The position numbers and the translations under genes are program-made. From Streptomyces adelaidensis (GTDB taxonomy: Bacteria; Actinomycetota; Actinomycetes; Streptomycetales; Streptomycetaceae), in NCBI RefSeq assembly GCF_016598475.1, contig NZ_JAEMUX010000010.1, forward strand, positions 1 to 64,000: DNA of 64,000 bases, in the 5' to 3' direction. Position 1 is the stretch's first letter. Each line of letters opens with the position of its first letter. Positions 36,263-45,280 of this stretch are shown here, piece by piece. The notes beneath the pieces were generated by a model. It saw nothing but the letters and a program-made list of their open reading frames with translations. It was not told the DNA's origin and did no database searches.

Positions 36263-36334
36263 GAATACAGCGGTGAGTACGGCAGTGGATACAACCGTGA
36301 ATACAACGGTGGATGCAACGGTGGTTACAGCGGT
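36263..36334. repeat. six degenerate 12-bp tandem units upstream of purN
   Basis: Units such as GAATACAGCGGT, GGATACAACCGT, GAATACAACGGT and GGTTACAGCGGT run head to tail. The array lies between the divergent 36239 gene and purN and is more AT-rich than its surroundings. The rest of 36240-36609 shows no other gene. Confidence 0.8.
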
Positions 36335-36609
36335 GAATTCTGCTGGCAGGGCATGAGGTGGGCCATGAGCTGTCACTCCGTGAACGCCCCACACACCGAC
36401 CGCGTTCCCGAGCCCGCTCCTCGCAGACGCTACCTTCCGGCCACGCCCCCGTCCCACGGGGGCCGACCGGTGTGCCGGTATCGTTGCTGACGGTCGGCCG
36501 CTTCGTAGACTTCCCCGTATCGGGGAACGTGAAGCATTCGTACGAAGGTACAAGTGCGAACTCGGCGGACCTGGATGTTCCCCGTAAAACCCGCAGAAAG
36601 GGCCTCATC

Positions 36610-37239
36610 GTGGCCGCCAAGCCCGTGGCCAAGCGCCTCGTCGTGCTGGTCTCCGGATCCGGCACCAACCTCCAGGCGCTGCTGGACGCCATCGAGACCA
36701 CCGGCGTCGAGGCCTACGGCGCCGAGATCGTGGCCGTCGGAGCCGACCGCGGCGGCATCGAGGGGCTCGCCCGGGCCGAGCGCGCCGGACTGCCGACCTT
36801 CGTGTGCCGGGTCAAGGAGTACGGCGCCCGGGACGAGTGGGACGCGGCGCTCGCCGAGGCCGTGGCCGCGTACGAGCCCGATCTGGTGGTCTCCGCCGGG
36901 TTCATGAAGATCGTGGGGAAGGAGTTCCTGGCGCGGTTCGGTGGGCGGTTCATCAACACCCATCCGGCCCTCCTCCCCAGTTTCCCGGGGGCCCACGGTG
37001 TGCGGGACGCGCTCGCGTACGGCGCCAGGGTCACCGGCTGCACCGTCCACTTCGTCGACGACGGCGTCGACACCGGGCCGATCATCGCGCAGGGCGTGGT
37101 GGAGATCCGGGACGAGGACGACGAGAGCGCTCTGCACGAGCGCATCAAGGAAGTCGAGCGAAGGCTGCTCGTCGATGTCGTGGGGCGGCTCGCCCGCAAC
37201 GGCTATCGCATTGAGGGACGAAAGGTAGTTATCCAGTGA
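36610..37239 (+). CDS. purN: phosphoribosylglycinamide formyltransferase
   Basis: A 209-residue GAR transformylase that moves the formyl group from 10-formyl-THF to GAR in purine synthesis. It shows [17 protein letters not shown], catalytic [16 protein letters not shown] (Asn, His) and [15 protein letters not shown] (Asp). GTG 36610 begins where conservation starts. The stop overlaps the purH start (GTGA), so the pair is co-translated. Confidence 0.96.
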   Translation: MAAKPVAKRLVVLVSGSGTNLQALLDAIETTGVEAYGAEIVAVGADRGGIEGLARAERAGLPTFVCRVKEYGARDEWDAALAEAVAAYEPDLVVSAGFMKIVGKEFLARFGGRFINTHPALLPSFPGAHGVRDALAYGARVTGCTVHFVDDGVDTGPIIAQGVVEIRDEDDESALHERIKEVERRLLVDVVGRLARNGYRIEGRKVVIQ

Positions 37240-38816
37240 CCGCCGACAGCACTGTCACGGCCGAGAGCGGCAAGCGGGGCATCCGTCGCGCGCTCGTCAG
37301 CGTCTACGACAAGACGGGCCTCGAAGACCTCGCGCGCGGTCTGCACGAGGCCGGCGTCGAGCTCGTCTCCACCGGTTCCACGGCCGCCCGTATCGCCGCC
37401 GCCGGTGTGCCCGTCACCAAGGTCGAGGAGCTGACCGGCTTCCCCGAGTGCCTGGACGGCCGGGTCAAGACCCTGCACCCCAAGGTGCACGCGGGCATCC
37501 TCGCCGACCTCCGGCTGGAGGACCACCAGCGGCAGCTCGCCGAGCTGGGCGTACAGCCGTTCGACCTCGTCGTGGTGAACCTCTACCCGTTCCGGGAGAC
37601 CGTGGCCTCCGGCGCCACCCCCGACGAGTGCGTCGAGCAGATCGACATCGGTGGCCCTTCGATGGTCCGCGCCGCCGCCAAGAACCACCCGTCCGTCTCG
37701 GTGGTCACCAGCCCCGCCCGGTATGCGGACGTCCTCGCCGCGGTCCAGAACGGCGGCTTCGACCTCGCCACCCGCAAGCGGCTCGCGGCCGAGGCGTTCC
37801 GGCACACGGCCGAGTACGACATCGCGGTCTCCTCCTGGTTCGCGTCCTCCTACGCGCCGGCCGACGACTCGCAGTTCCCGGCCTTCCTCGCCACCAGCCT
37901 GGAGCGCGCGCACACCCTGCGCTACGGCGAGAACCCGCACCAGCCCGCCGCCCTCTACACCGCGGGCACGGGCGGCCTGGCGGAGGCGGAGCAGCTCCAC
38001 GGCAAGGAGATGTCCTTCAACAACTTCACGGACACGGACGCCGCCCGCCGTGCCGCGTACGACCACACCGAGCCGTGCGTCGCGATCATCAAGCACGCCA
38101 ACCCGTGCGGCATCGCGGTCGGCGGGGACGTCGCCGAGGCGCACCGCAAGGCGCACGCCTGCGACCCGCTGTCCGCGTTCGGCGGTGTCATCGCGGTCAA
38201 CCGCCCGGTGTCGAAGGAGATGGCCGAGCAGGTCGCGGAGATCTTCACCGAGGTCATCGTCGCGCCGGACTACGAGGACGGCGCGCTGGAGGCCCTCGCC
38301 AAGAAGAAGAACATCCGTGTGCTGCGCTGCCCCGACGGCCCCCAGCACCCCGTCGACGTCAAGCCGATCGACGGCGGCGCCCTCCTCCAGGTGACGGACC
38401 GGCTCCAGGCCGACGGCGACGACGCCGCCAACTGGACCCTCGCGACCGGCGAGGCCCTCTCCGCCGGCGAACTGGCCGACCTGTCCTTCGCCTGGAAGGC
38501 CTGCCGCGCGGTCAAGTCCAACGCGATCCTCCTCGCCAAGGACGGCGCCTCCGTCGGCGTCGGCATGGGCCAGGTCAACCGCGTCGACTCCTGCAAGCTG
38601 GCGGTGGAGCGGGCCGGGGCCGAGCGGGCGCAGGGATCGTACGTCGCCTCGGACGCCTTCTTCCCCTTCCCGGACAACATCGACGTCCTGGCCGCCGCCG
38701 GCGTCAAGGCCATCGTCCAGCCCGGCGGTTCGGTCCGCGACGAGCTGGTCGTCGAGGCCGCCCAGAAGGCGGGGATCACGATGTACTTCACGGGGACGCG
38801 GCACTTCTTCCACTGA
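37236..38816 (+). CDS. purH: bifunctional AICAR formyltransferase / IMP cyclohydrolase
   Basis: A 526-residue enzyme for the last two steps to IMP. The N-terminal MGS-like cyclohydrolase domain (about 12-150) has [15 protein letters not shown] and [18 protein letters not shown]. The C-terminal formyltransferase domain has [27 protein letters not shown] and [11 protein letters not shown] with the catalytic Lys-His pair. Length is normal. GTG 37236 overlaps the purN stop. A strong terminator follows, shared with the convergent kinase. Confidence 0.97.
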   Translation: MTADSTVTAESGKRGIRRALVSVYDKTGLEDLARGLHEAGVELVSTGSTAARIAAAGVPVTKVEELTGFPECLDGRVKTLHPKVHAGILADLRLEDHQRQLAELGVQPFDLVVVNLYPFRETVASGATPDECVEQIDIGGPSMVRAAAKNHPSVSVVTSPARYADVLAAVQNGGFDLATRKRLAAEAFRHTAEYDIAVSSWFASSYAPADDSQFPAFLATSLERAHTLRYGENPHQPAALYTAGTGGLAEAEQLHGKEMSFNNFTDTDAARRAAYDHTEPCVAIIKHANPCGIAVGGDVAEAHRKAHACDPLSAFGGVIAVNRPVSKEMAEQVAEIFTEVIVAPDYEDGALEALAKKKNIRVLRCPDGPQHPVDVKPIDGGALLQVTDRLQADGDDAANWTLATGEALSAGELADLSFAWKACRAVKSNAILLAKDGASVGVGMGQVNRVDSCKLAVERAGAERAQGSYVASDAFFPFPDNIDVLAAAGVKAIVQPGGSVRDELVVEAAQKAGITMYFTGTRHFFH

Positions 38817-38840
38817 GCCGTCCCGCTCCGCGTTCGCGAC

Positions 38841-38880
38841 GGCCGAGGGCCCGCCGGTGACTTCCGGCGGGCCCTCGGCC
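38841..38880. terminator. bidirectional terminator between purH and kinase gene
   Basis: Perfect 17-base stem GGCCGAGGGCCCGCCGG / CCGGCGGGCCCTCGGCC with a 6-base loop, between converging stops. Confidence 0.9.
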
Positions 38881-38931
38881 ATGTCCCGGGCCGTGTCCTC
38901 GGCCGTTCTTCTGGCCGTCTGACGGCCGGTG

Positions 38932-40809
38932 CTATGTCGAGCTGCGCAGCGCCGCCCAGGTGTTGGTGCCGACCTGGCCGTCGACCTCCAGGTCCTTGGC
39001 GCTCTGGAACTGCCGGACCGCCGCGTCGGTGTCCTTGCCGAACTTGCCGTCCACACCCGAACCGCCGACGCTGTAGCCGCGCTTCTGGAGCATGCACTGC
39101 ACCTGCACGACGCGTTGGCCCTCGTCACCGCGGTCGGTGAGCTCCGTGCCGGAGTAGTACGTGCACTGGGAGATCCAGGCCGGGGTGGCGGGCTTCGTCG
39201 CCGTCCTGGTGGGCGCCGGCGTGGGGCTCGCGGCGCTGTCGCCGCCCGAGGAACCGCCGGAGGTGGGGTCGACCGCGTCGGTGGCAGCGGGGTCGGCCGT
39301 CTCGCGAGTGGCGTCGGGGGAGGCACTCTCCCCGTCCTCCCCGCCTTTCCCGTCCTTCTCCTTCCCCTCTTCCTTCTCCTCCTTGTCCGTGGAGGGGGAA
39401 GGCGAGCCGGACGAGCCGGGCAGCGGGGACGCCGCATCGCCGTCGGGGGCCGTGCTCGTGCCGGCGGTCGGCGCGGCGGACACGGAGTCGTCGGTCGCCG
39501 GACGCGTGAGGAAGAACGCGCCCGCGGCGACGGCACAGACCGCCAGCGCGGCTACGACGACGAAGTACGGCTTCTTCCGCCGGGGCTGGGAGGGCGGTGT
39601 CGGAGCCGGTGTGGGCGGAGGTGAGGGTGTGGGCATCGGTGTCGGTGGGCCGTACGCCCCCGCCGGCGTGGCCGGGCCGAAGCCCGGTGTCGGTGTCGGT
39701 GTCGGCATGGGGGACTGGCCCCGAGGCGCGGGCGCGGGCGCGCGGAAGTGGCCGGTCTGCTGGGTGGTGGCGTGGGCCAGTAGCTCGCAGGACCGCTGAC
39801 GGGCGACGAGGCGGGAGTTGAGGGGACCGGGCCAGGGGAGGCCGCCGCCGTGGGTGCCGGCGGCCGTGGTGGCGGCTTCGACGAGGTGGGCCGGGGTGGG
39901 GCGGTCGGCCGGGTTCTTGGCGAGGCAGGCGGTGAGGAGGGCGGCCAGCGCCGGGTCGGCGGCGATGAGGTCGGCCATGATGTCCGGCTTGGGTTCCTCG
40001 AAGGCGACCCGGTGCATGACGTCGACACCGGTACCGTTGCCGAAGGGGGCGTGGCCGGTGACGGCGTACACGAGCGTGCCGGCGAGGGAGAAGACGTCCG
40101 AGGCGGCGTCGCAGCGGCCGTCCCTGAGGTACTCGGGTGACATGTACGCGGGCGTGCCGACGCGGCTGCCGGTGATGGTGATCGCACTGCTGTCGGCGGC
40201 CTGCGAGATGCCGAAGTCGATGACGTGGACGCCCTCGGCGGAGAGGAGGACGTTGGACGGCTTGAGGTCCCGGTGTACGACTCCGGCGGCGGCCAGCGCC
40301 GACAGGGCGCGGCCCAGTTCGCCGACCAGCCGCCAGGCCCCGGCGGGGGCGAGGGTGCCGCAGTCGCGGACCGCGTCGGCGAGGTTGAGGCCGGGGAGGT
40401 ACTGCGTGGCCATCCACAGCAGTTCCCGCCCGTGGCCGTGCTCGCCGTCACCCTGGTCCGCGCTCGCGCTCGCGCTCTCGTCCTCGAAGCCGGTGCCGAG
40501 CAGCCGTGGCGCGTACGGTGTGCGGACCCGGTCGTGCACCCGGGCCTCGCGCTGGAAACGGCGCCGGAACTCGGTGTCCTCGGCGTACTCGGGCCGGATC
40601 ACCTTCACCGCGGCGAGCCCCGGCCCGTCGTCTGCGGGCCGCGCCAGATAGACCCGGCCCATGCCGCCGCTGCCGAGCAGTCCGAGCGGTACGTACGGCC
40701 CGAGGAGGCCTGGGTCCGACGGCTTCAGCGGGGTCGCGCCCGCCTGCTCCAGTGCGGCGTTCCCGGACGCCGGGGAGTGGGGCGGCGGCTCGGGCCGCTG
40801 GTCTGACAT
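38932..40809 (-). CDS. membrane Ser/Thr protein kinase with peptidoglycan-binding ectodomain
   Basis: A 625-residue Hanks-type kinase. The kinase domain is at about 35-300, with G-loop LLGSGGMGRVYLA, Lys69 in AAVKVI, catalytic HRDLKPSN (Asp181), IDFGIS (198-200) and GTPAYMSPEYL. A Pro/Thr-rich juxtamembrane linker, one membrane helix at about 410-430, an acidic Ser/Lys/Glu-rich extracellular linker and a C-terminal PG_binding_1 domain (RVVQVQCMLQKRGY, VDGKFGKDTDAAVRQFQ) follow. This replaces the usual PASTA sensor and suggests cell-wall sensing. ATG 40809. Confidence 0.93.
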   Translation of the reverse strand: MSDQRPEPPPHSPASGNAALEQAGATPLKPSDPGLLGPYVPLGLLGSGGMGRVYLARPADDGPGLAAVKVIRPEYAEDTEFRRRFQREARVHDRVRTPYAPRLLGTGFEDESASASADQGDGEHGHGRELLWMATQYLPGLNLADAVRDCGTLAPAGAWRLVGELGRALSALAAAGVVHRDLKPSNVLLSAEGVHVIDFGISQAADSSAITITGSRVGTPAYMSPEYLRDGRCDAASDVFSLAGTLVYAVTGHAPFGNGTGVDVMHRVAFEEPKPDIMADLIAADPALAALLTACLAKNPADRPTPAHLVEAATTAAGTHGGGLPWPGPLNSRLVARQRSCELLAHATTQQTGHFRAPAPAPRGQSPMPTPTPTPGFGPATPAGAYGPPTPMPTPSPPPTPAPTPPSQPRRKKPYFVVVAALAVCAVAAGAFFLTRPATDDSVSAAPTAGTSTAPDGDAASPLPGSSGSPSPSTDKEEKEEGKEKDGKGGEDGESASPDATRETADPAATDAVDPTSGGSSGGDSAASPTPAPTRTATKPATPAWISQCTYYSGTELTDRGDEGQRVVQVQCMLQKRGYSVGGSGVDGKFGKDTDAAVRQFQSAKDLEVDGQVGTNTWAALRSST

Positions 40810-40900
40810 GGATCCCCCGAGTGGTGGTCTCTCTGGTCGTGCGCTGCCTCAACGGTCCCTTGGGCCACGCGAGTTGACGAGAGACTACCGTGCGGGCGAT

Positions 40901-40945
40901 GCCGGGAACGGGCCGTCGGTCCTGGACCGGCGGCCCGTTCCCGGC
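40901..40945 (-). terminator. terminator of the small M23 gene
   Basis: 15-base stem GCCGGGAACGGGCCG / CGGCCCGTTCCCGGC with a 15-base loop, 20 bases downstream of the stop at 40966. Confidence 0.85.
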
Positions 40946-40965
40946 TCAGCGGTTTCTGCCGGCGT

Positions 40966-41571
40966 TCAGCAGTTCTTGCTGACGACGTCCTTCCACTGCT
41001 TGTTCTTGCCCGTGTACGACTTGCCGTTGAAGTGCACCGGCTTGCGGTGCTTCTCGGTCGGGGTGCCCTTGGCCAGGTAGCGCTGCTCGTAGTGCAGGTG
41101 CGCCCAGTCGCCACTGTTGCCGCCGGTGGCGCCGATGCGGCCGATCTGCTTCTTCGCGGCGACGGTCTGGCCCACCTTGACGTACTTGGTGGCCTTGTCC
41201 TTGAGGTGGTAGTACGCCGTGTACCAGCCGCTGCCGTGGCTGATGAGCAGGACGTTGCCGGCGCCCTTGTCGTAGTAGGCCTTGACCACCTTGCCCTTGT
41301 AGCCGGGGAAGACGGCCTTCCCGGAGGAACCGGTGTTCCCCTTCACCACCAGGTCGATGGCCGGGTTGTGACCCCAGGTGTTGATCTGCCAGTGCGTGTT
41401 GCACTTGAACGGCATCTGGAACTTCGGCTTCGCGGCCGCGGCGGCCACCTCACCCTGGGGTGCCGCCGCCGTTGCCGTGCCACCGGCCGTCAGACCGAAG
41501 GAGAGTGACAGAGCGGTCGCGGCGAGCGCGACGGCCGTCCGGCGACGTACGGGCATAGCTGTTGTCATCAT
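40966..41571 (-). CDS. secreted M23 family metallopeptidase (small)
   Basis: A 201-residue exported protein with a signal peptide at about 1-38 (RRRTAVALAATALSLSFGL, cleavage near ATAAA). The LytM domain shows HNPAIDLVV (His/Asp ligands), GNVLLISHGSGWYTAYYHL and AHLHYEQR (third ligand), with two Cys (FKCNTHW near the start of the domain and the C-terminal Cys). It probably cleaves peptidoglycan. Two adjacent ATG codons at 41571 and 41568 are possible starts. Short repeats CCCCGTTTT and GCTTTCAGT lie in the leader. Confidence 0.85.
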   Translation of the reverse strand: MMTTAMPVRRRTAVALAATALSLSFGLTAGGTATAAAPQGEVAAAAAKPKFQMPFKCNTHWQINTWGHNPAIDLVVKGNTGSSGKAVFPGYKGKVVKAYYDKGAGNVLLISHGSGWYTAYYHLKDKATKYVKVGQTVAAKKQIGRIGATGGNSGDWAHLHYEQRYLAKGTPTEKHRKPVHFNGKSYTGKNKQWKDVVSKNC

Positions 41572-41692
41572 CGTTTTCCCCGTTTTCCCCGTTGCTTTCA
41601 GTGCTTTCAGTGCTTTCCGTACTTGCTGTGAACGCCTCAAGCATCTGTGCGCGGGCGCCGACCCGGTACCTCAAAGGTCATAGGGTCATGGC

Positions 41693-43321
41693 TCAGCAGT
41701 TCGCCACCCATTCGTGGGAGCGGAGAACCAGGCCGTCCGGATAATTGACCTTGGCGGTCTCCTGCACGCAGCCGAACGGATCCTTCCGGTTGACCGAGCG
41801 GAAGAGCTGGACGTCGTCGTGCGGGTCACCGGTGTAGCCGTTGTTGAAGGCCGATTTGGGCTGGGTGTGCTTCGCCCAGTCGCAGGTGATGTTCCCGCCG
41901 AGCCAGTCGTCGTCGTACTCGTACCAGGCGCACATCTCGCCCTGGCCGTCCGTCTTCGTGAAGAAGCAGACGTCCCCCTTGTCGCAGCGCGCGTACCCCT
42001 GCGGGGCGGGTTCGCGCATGGCCAGCAGACCGGCCGCGGCGAGTGATACGGCCGTGACCGCCGCGAGTCCGCCGAGCAGGGCGGGGTGGGGGCCGCGCCG
42101 CGGCTGGAGGCGGGGGAGCCGCGGGGAGCGGGCCGCCCCCGCCGCCGTCTCGACGCGGCGGAGGAGGGACTGCGCGGTGTGCGGGGCGCGTGCCGCGTGG
42201 GTCGGGGCCAGACAGTCGGTGACGATCTCCCGCCAGGCTTCCGGGAGTTCGGGGGACAGCCGTAGTTCCTCCCGGCCGCTCGCGTAGCGCAGGACCGCGT
42301 CGCGGCGGGCGGGCGGGGTGGCGCCCGGGAAGGGCGCGCATCCGGTGAGGACGAGGTGGGCGAGGATGCCGAAGGCCCAGATGTCGGCGGTCGGGCGGGT
42401 CTGGTGGCCTTGCTCGCCGACCTCGGCCCAGAGCAGCTCGGGCGCGGTGTAGTCGGGGGTGTTGAAGGCGGGGGAGTAAGCGTGTGTGCCGTTCAGCTCG
42501 GCGGCCAGGTTGAAGTCGGCGAGCCGAACCGAACCGTCCGCCATCAGCAGGACATTGGCGGGCTTGAGGTCGCCGTGCACCCAGCCCGCGTGGTGCAGAT
42601 GCGCCACTCCCTCGCAGATCTGGGCGAGCAGCGAGGGCCCGCCGGGCAGCGCGACGGCCCGCCGCCCCCGCGCCCGGTCGGTCAGCCGTTCGATCAACTG
42701 GTCGAGGGAGCCCTCGGCGCGTTCCAGTACGAGGACGGAGGCGCCGTCGAGGAGGGGGTCCGACGGGTCGTCCACGGTGAGCGTCTCGTACATACGGATG
42801 AGGCGCGGACGCTGGAGCCGCCGCAGCAACTCCGTCTCCCGCTCGGCGAGTTCCTGAAGGTGCCGCAACTGGCGCGGGGTACGTGTCCCCGTCGGATGGA
42901 ACTTCAGCGCGGCCTCGGCGGGCAGCCCCTCGACGGGCTCCACACACCGGGCGAGATACACACTCCCGAACGCCCCGGACGCGAGGGGCTCCCGCACCTC
43001 CCAGGCGCCGACGCGGTAGCCCTTCGGGACGGGGACGGCGAAGGGGGCGGTTTCGTGGGCGGAGCCGGAGCCGGAGCCGGAGCGGGAGCGGGAGCGGGAG
43101 CCGGAGCCGGAGTTTGGGCGCGGGCCGGTGCCCGAGCCTGACCTGGTGCCTGAGCCTGGCCCCGCGCCCGCGACCGACCCCGGCCCCGATGCCGTGTCCG
43201 TGCTCGTGGCTGATCCCGTGCTCGATGCCGAGCCTGACTCCCGTCCTGACCCCGGCCCTGATCCCGGCGCCGTGGCCCACTTCTCGCCGGGCCTCTCCCC
43301 GCGCGGCTTCTCCGTGTTCAT
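41693..43321 (-). CDS. Ser/Thr protein kinase with C-terminal I36-like extracellular domain
   Basis: A 542-residue kinase. Residues 1-90 are Gly/Ser-rich low complexity (SGSGSRSRSRSGSG). The kinase domain has SGAFGSVYLA, AALKFHPTG (Lys), HGDLKPAN, then ADFNLA where DFN replaces DFG. One membrane helix (LLGGLAAVTAVSLAAAGLL) precedes a Cys-rich C-terminus (CDKGDVCFFTK, MCAWYEYDDDW, GCVQETAKVNYPDG) that resembles peptidase inhibitor family I36. ATG 43321 overlaps the FHA gene stop (ATGA), so kinase and FHA protein are co-made. Confidence 0.85.
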   Translation of the reverse strand: MNTEKPRGERPGEKWATAPGSGPGSGRESGSASSTGSATSTDTASGPGSVAGAGPGSGTRSGSGTGPRPNSGSGSRSRSRSGSGSGSAHETAPFAVPVPKGYRVGAWEVREPLASGAFGSVYLARCVEPVEGLPAEAALKFHPTGTRTPRQLRHLQELAERETELLRRLQRPRLIRMYETLTVDDPSDPLLDGASVLVLERAEGSLDQLIERLTDRARGRRAVALPGGPSLLAQICEGVAHLHHAGWVHGDLKPANVLLMADGSVRLADFNLAAELNGTHAYSPAFNTPDYTAPELLWAEVGEQGHQTRPTADIWAFGILAHLVLTGCAPFPGATPPARRDAVLRYASGREELRLSPELPEAWREIVTDCLAPTHAARAPHTAQSLLRRVETAAGAARSPRLPRLQPRRGPHPALLGGLAAVTAVSLAAAGLLAMREPAPQGYARCDKGDVCFFTKTDGQGEMCAWYEYDDDWLGGNITCDWAKHTQPKSAFNNGYTGDPHDDVQLFRSVNRKDPFGCVQETAKVNYPDGLVLRSHEWVANC

Positions 43322-44058
43322 CGGTCCGTGCCGCCCTTCAGGAGTGTCAGGTCGTGTTCGCGGACGAGGTCGAAGCGGAGGGCGAGGGAGACGAGGCGCT
43401 CCTTTTTGCCGTTGAGGCGGGGGCCGGCGCCGGGGGGTGTGGAGTCCGGGGCCGGTTTGAGGCGTAGCTTGACGGCCAGGTAGTCGATGTTCCACTGCAC
43501 CGAGGTGCGGGACACCGACTCCCAGGTGGGGCGGAGCAGTTCGACCAGTTCGTCGGCGGTGGCGAGCGAGGCGTGCGGTTCGCCGCGCAGGCGTGGGGCG
43601 CACAGGGCGACCAGCACCTGGAAGTACCGCTTGCCGCGGTCCAGCGGGAACGCGGAGGCGGTCGGCGGCCCGGCGCAGGGGCCGATGTGGTCCAGGAAGT
43701 CGTGGCGCGGGGCCCAGACGTCGAAGCTGAGCAACTCGTTGCCGGCCGGCAGCACCACGCGCGAGAACTCGAACGGCACCGGCGCGTCCAGCCGCCCCGG
43801 AGTGATCTTGATGTGCTCGCCCGCGCCCTCCGGGTTCTCGACGACGTACGTCTGCGCGCGGCTCAGATTGCTGAGCGTCCAGTAGGCGCCCGTGGCCGTG
43901 ATCTCGCCCGCCTCCCGGGACACACCCTCGTGCGGAATCGTCAGATGCGGGGTGTCGGGCCGTGCCGTACGGCCGAACGGTAGGGACTGGCTGGGCGCGA
44001 GACGGATCTGGTCGGCCGGACGCGTACCGTCCGTCGGCACGACGATGATGCTGTGCAT
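43318..44058 (-). CDS. FHA-domain-like protein coupled to the kinase
   Basis: A 246-residue protein. The N-terminal ~95 residues fit an FHA fold (SLPFGRTARPDTPHLTIP, HEGVSREAGEI, WTLSNLSRAQTYVV) that binds phosphothreonine. The C-terminal part is helical and ends in a basic region (LNGKKERLVSLALRFDLV) reminiscent of an HTH-type segment. It precedes and overlaps the kinase gene, so the FHA domain is likely to read phosphorylation by that kinase. ATG 44058. Confidence 0.78.
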   Translation of the reverse strand: MHSIIVVPTDGTRPADQIRLAPSQSLPFGRTARPDTPHLTIPHEGVSREAGEITATGAYWTLSNLSRAQTYVVENPEGAGEHIKITPGRLDAPVPFEFSRVVLPAGNELLSFDVWAPRHDFLDHIGPCAGPPTASAFPLDRGKRYFQVLVALCAPRLRGEPHASLATADELVELLRPTWESVSRTSVQWNIDYLAVKLRLKPAPDSTPPGAGPRLNGKKERLVSLALRFDLVREHDLTLLKGGTDR

Positions 44059-44224
44059 GACTGGTTTCCTCCCCCGAGGCAGACATGGGCACGTCAGGCT
44101 AGGGGGAGGGGGTGTGTAAGCGCCGCAGGGCAGGCTTATCCGGCGTTTCCCGTATGAAGCGGTAGATATGGCCATGGGGATGACACCCGCGCCGGTGGGC
44201 GGGGCCTGCCTGGCGTGAACGCGC

Positions 44225-44262
44225 CGAAGGGCCGTACCCCCCTGCGGAGGCACGGCCCTTCG
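44225..44262 (-). terminator. terminator of the 44276-44863 gene
   Basis: CGAAGGGCCGT / ACGGCCCTTCG, an 11-base stem with a 16-base loop, just after the stop. Confidence 0.75.
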
Positions 44263-44275
44263 AATGCTCGGCGGC

Positions 44276-44863
44276 TCAGTAGCGCGGGCGGTTGAACCAC
44301 GCCTTGCCGTTCGCGTTGCCGGTGAAGACGGCTATCAGGATGCCCAGCACCAGGTGGACCAGGCCGATGAGGAAGAACGGGAAGACACCCAGGACCGCGG
44401 TGATGATGCCGAAGACCAGCGCGGCGACGCGTACGCCGTTGCCGCCGCTCTTGAACTTCACGGCCAGCATGATCGCGTAGACGAGCCAGGCCGTCGCGAA
44501 GATGGCGATCGCCACCATCTGGCCGACGGGAATGTTTCCGAGCGCCTCCGCGAGCGCGGGGTCCTCGGTGCTGTCGCTGGCCGCGCTCACACCGACCGCG
44601 CCGATGCCGTACAGAAGCACGCCGATCGCCTGTAGGCCGACGATGACCCAGAGCATGATGCGGGCCGCGTTGACCGTGCTGGGCATGGTCTCGGGTGCGT
44701 TCGGATAGCCGCCGTACCCCTGGGAGACAGGAGGGGCGGTCGGGTAGCCGTAGCCCGGCTGCTGGGGCGGGGTCTGCTGCGGGTAGCCGTAGCCCGGGGC
44801 GGGGGGCTGCTGCGGCTGCTGCTGGGGCTGGCCGTAGGGGTTGTTCGGGTCGCCGTAGCTCAT
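44276..44863 (-). CDS. small tetraspan membrane protein with Pro/Gln/Tyr-rich N-terminus
   Basis: A 195-residue protein. Residues 1-60 are a PQQ-, GYGYP-rich cytoplasmic tail. Helices lie at about 68-92, 112-135, 143-165 and 165-185 (VFGIITAVLGVFPFFLIGLV). The C-terminus ends GKAWFNRPRY. Similar proteins are widespread in Streptomyces with unknown function. ATG 44863 is clear. It has its own terminator. Confidence 0.78.
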   Translation of the reverse strand: MSYGDPNNPYGQPQQQPQQPPAPGYGYPQQTPPQQPGYGYPTAPPVSQGYGGYPNAPETMPSTVNAARIMLWVIVGLQAIGVLLYGIGAVGVSAASDSTEDPALAEALGNIPVGQMVAIAIFATAWLVYAIMLAVKFKSGGNGVRVAALVFGIITAVLGVFPFFLIGLVHLVLGILIAVFTGNANGKAWFNRPRY

Positions 44864-45280
44864 GGCGGGGTTTCCTCCGTTGCCTGGTGCGGGGACGCGC
44901 GGCACGGGTCGGAGGAATGCCCTGAACTGGTGAAGTGGTCACGCCCCCCGGCAGTGCCCGCGGCACTGTTGTCCAATCGTTTTATATGCCCGGTCGGATG
45001 TCCAGGGAGATTCCTCGGGTGTTGTGCAAGTGCAACACATCCGATCTTGCAGGGCGGGGGTCGGGCCGCGTCGGGCAGGGTCGGTACGGGTGGGTAAGGG
45101 CCACCGTCGACGGCGGATACGGGTCGGAGCTCGCCTTCGGAAGCGGTCGGGGGGCGGTCGGGAAGCGGCGGGAGAAGTGGTGGGAGGGGCGGTGGGAGGA
45201 GCGGTGGGAGGAGCGGTGGGACGTGTCCGGCAGGTGACCGGATTGGAACCCGGACCCGGTCATCCGCGAAGATTGGACCC
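44864..45280. other. intergenic region upstream of folD
   Basis: No gene is seen. GTGTTGTGCAAGTGCAACAC at 45019-45038 has inverted 6-base ends and could be an operator. TTTTATATG at about 44979-44987 is an AT-rich promoter-like patch for the 44863 gene. A G-rich 12-bp array follows at 45179-45226. Confidence 0.5.
45179..45226. repeat. 12-bp tandem repeat upstream of folD
   Basis: GGTGGGAGGGGC, two copies of GGTGGGAGGAGC, and a partial fourth unit, ending 55 bases before the folD ATG. Confidence 0.85.

Noticed and set aside
36263..36334. Regular repeats considered as a CRISPR array
   Set aside because: Units are 12 bases, adjacent without spacers, and no cas genes are present.
35744..36490. 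Plus-strand frame with Tyr-Asn-Gly repeats upstream of purN
   Set aside because: It runs antisense through the 35385-36239 gene and lacks a start signal; the repeat part is intergenic.
44979..45280. THF or other riboswitch before folD
   Set aside because: No conserved riboswitch core was seen; only an inverted repeat and a G-rich tandem array.
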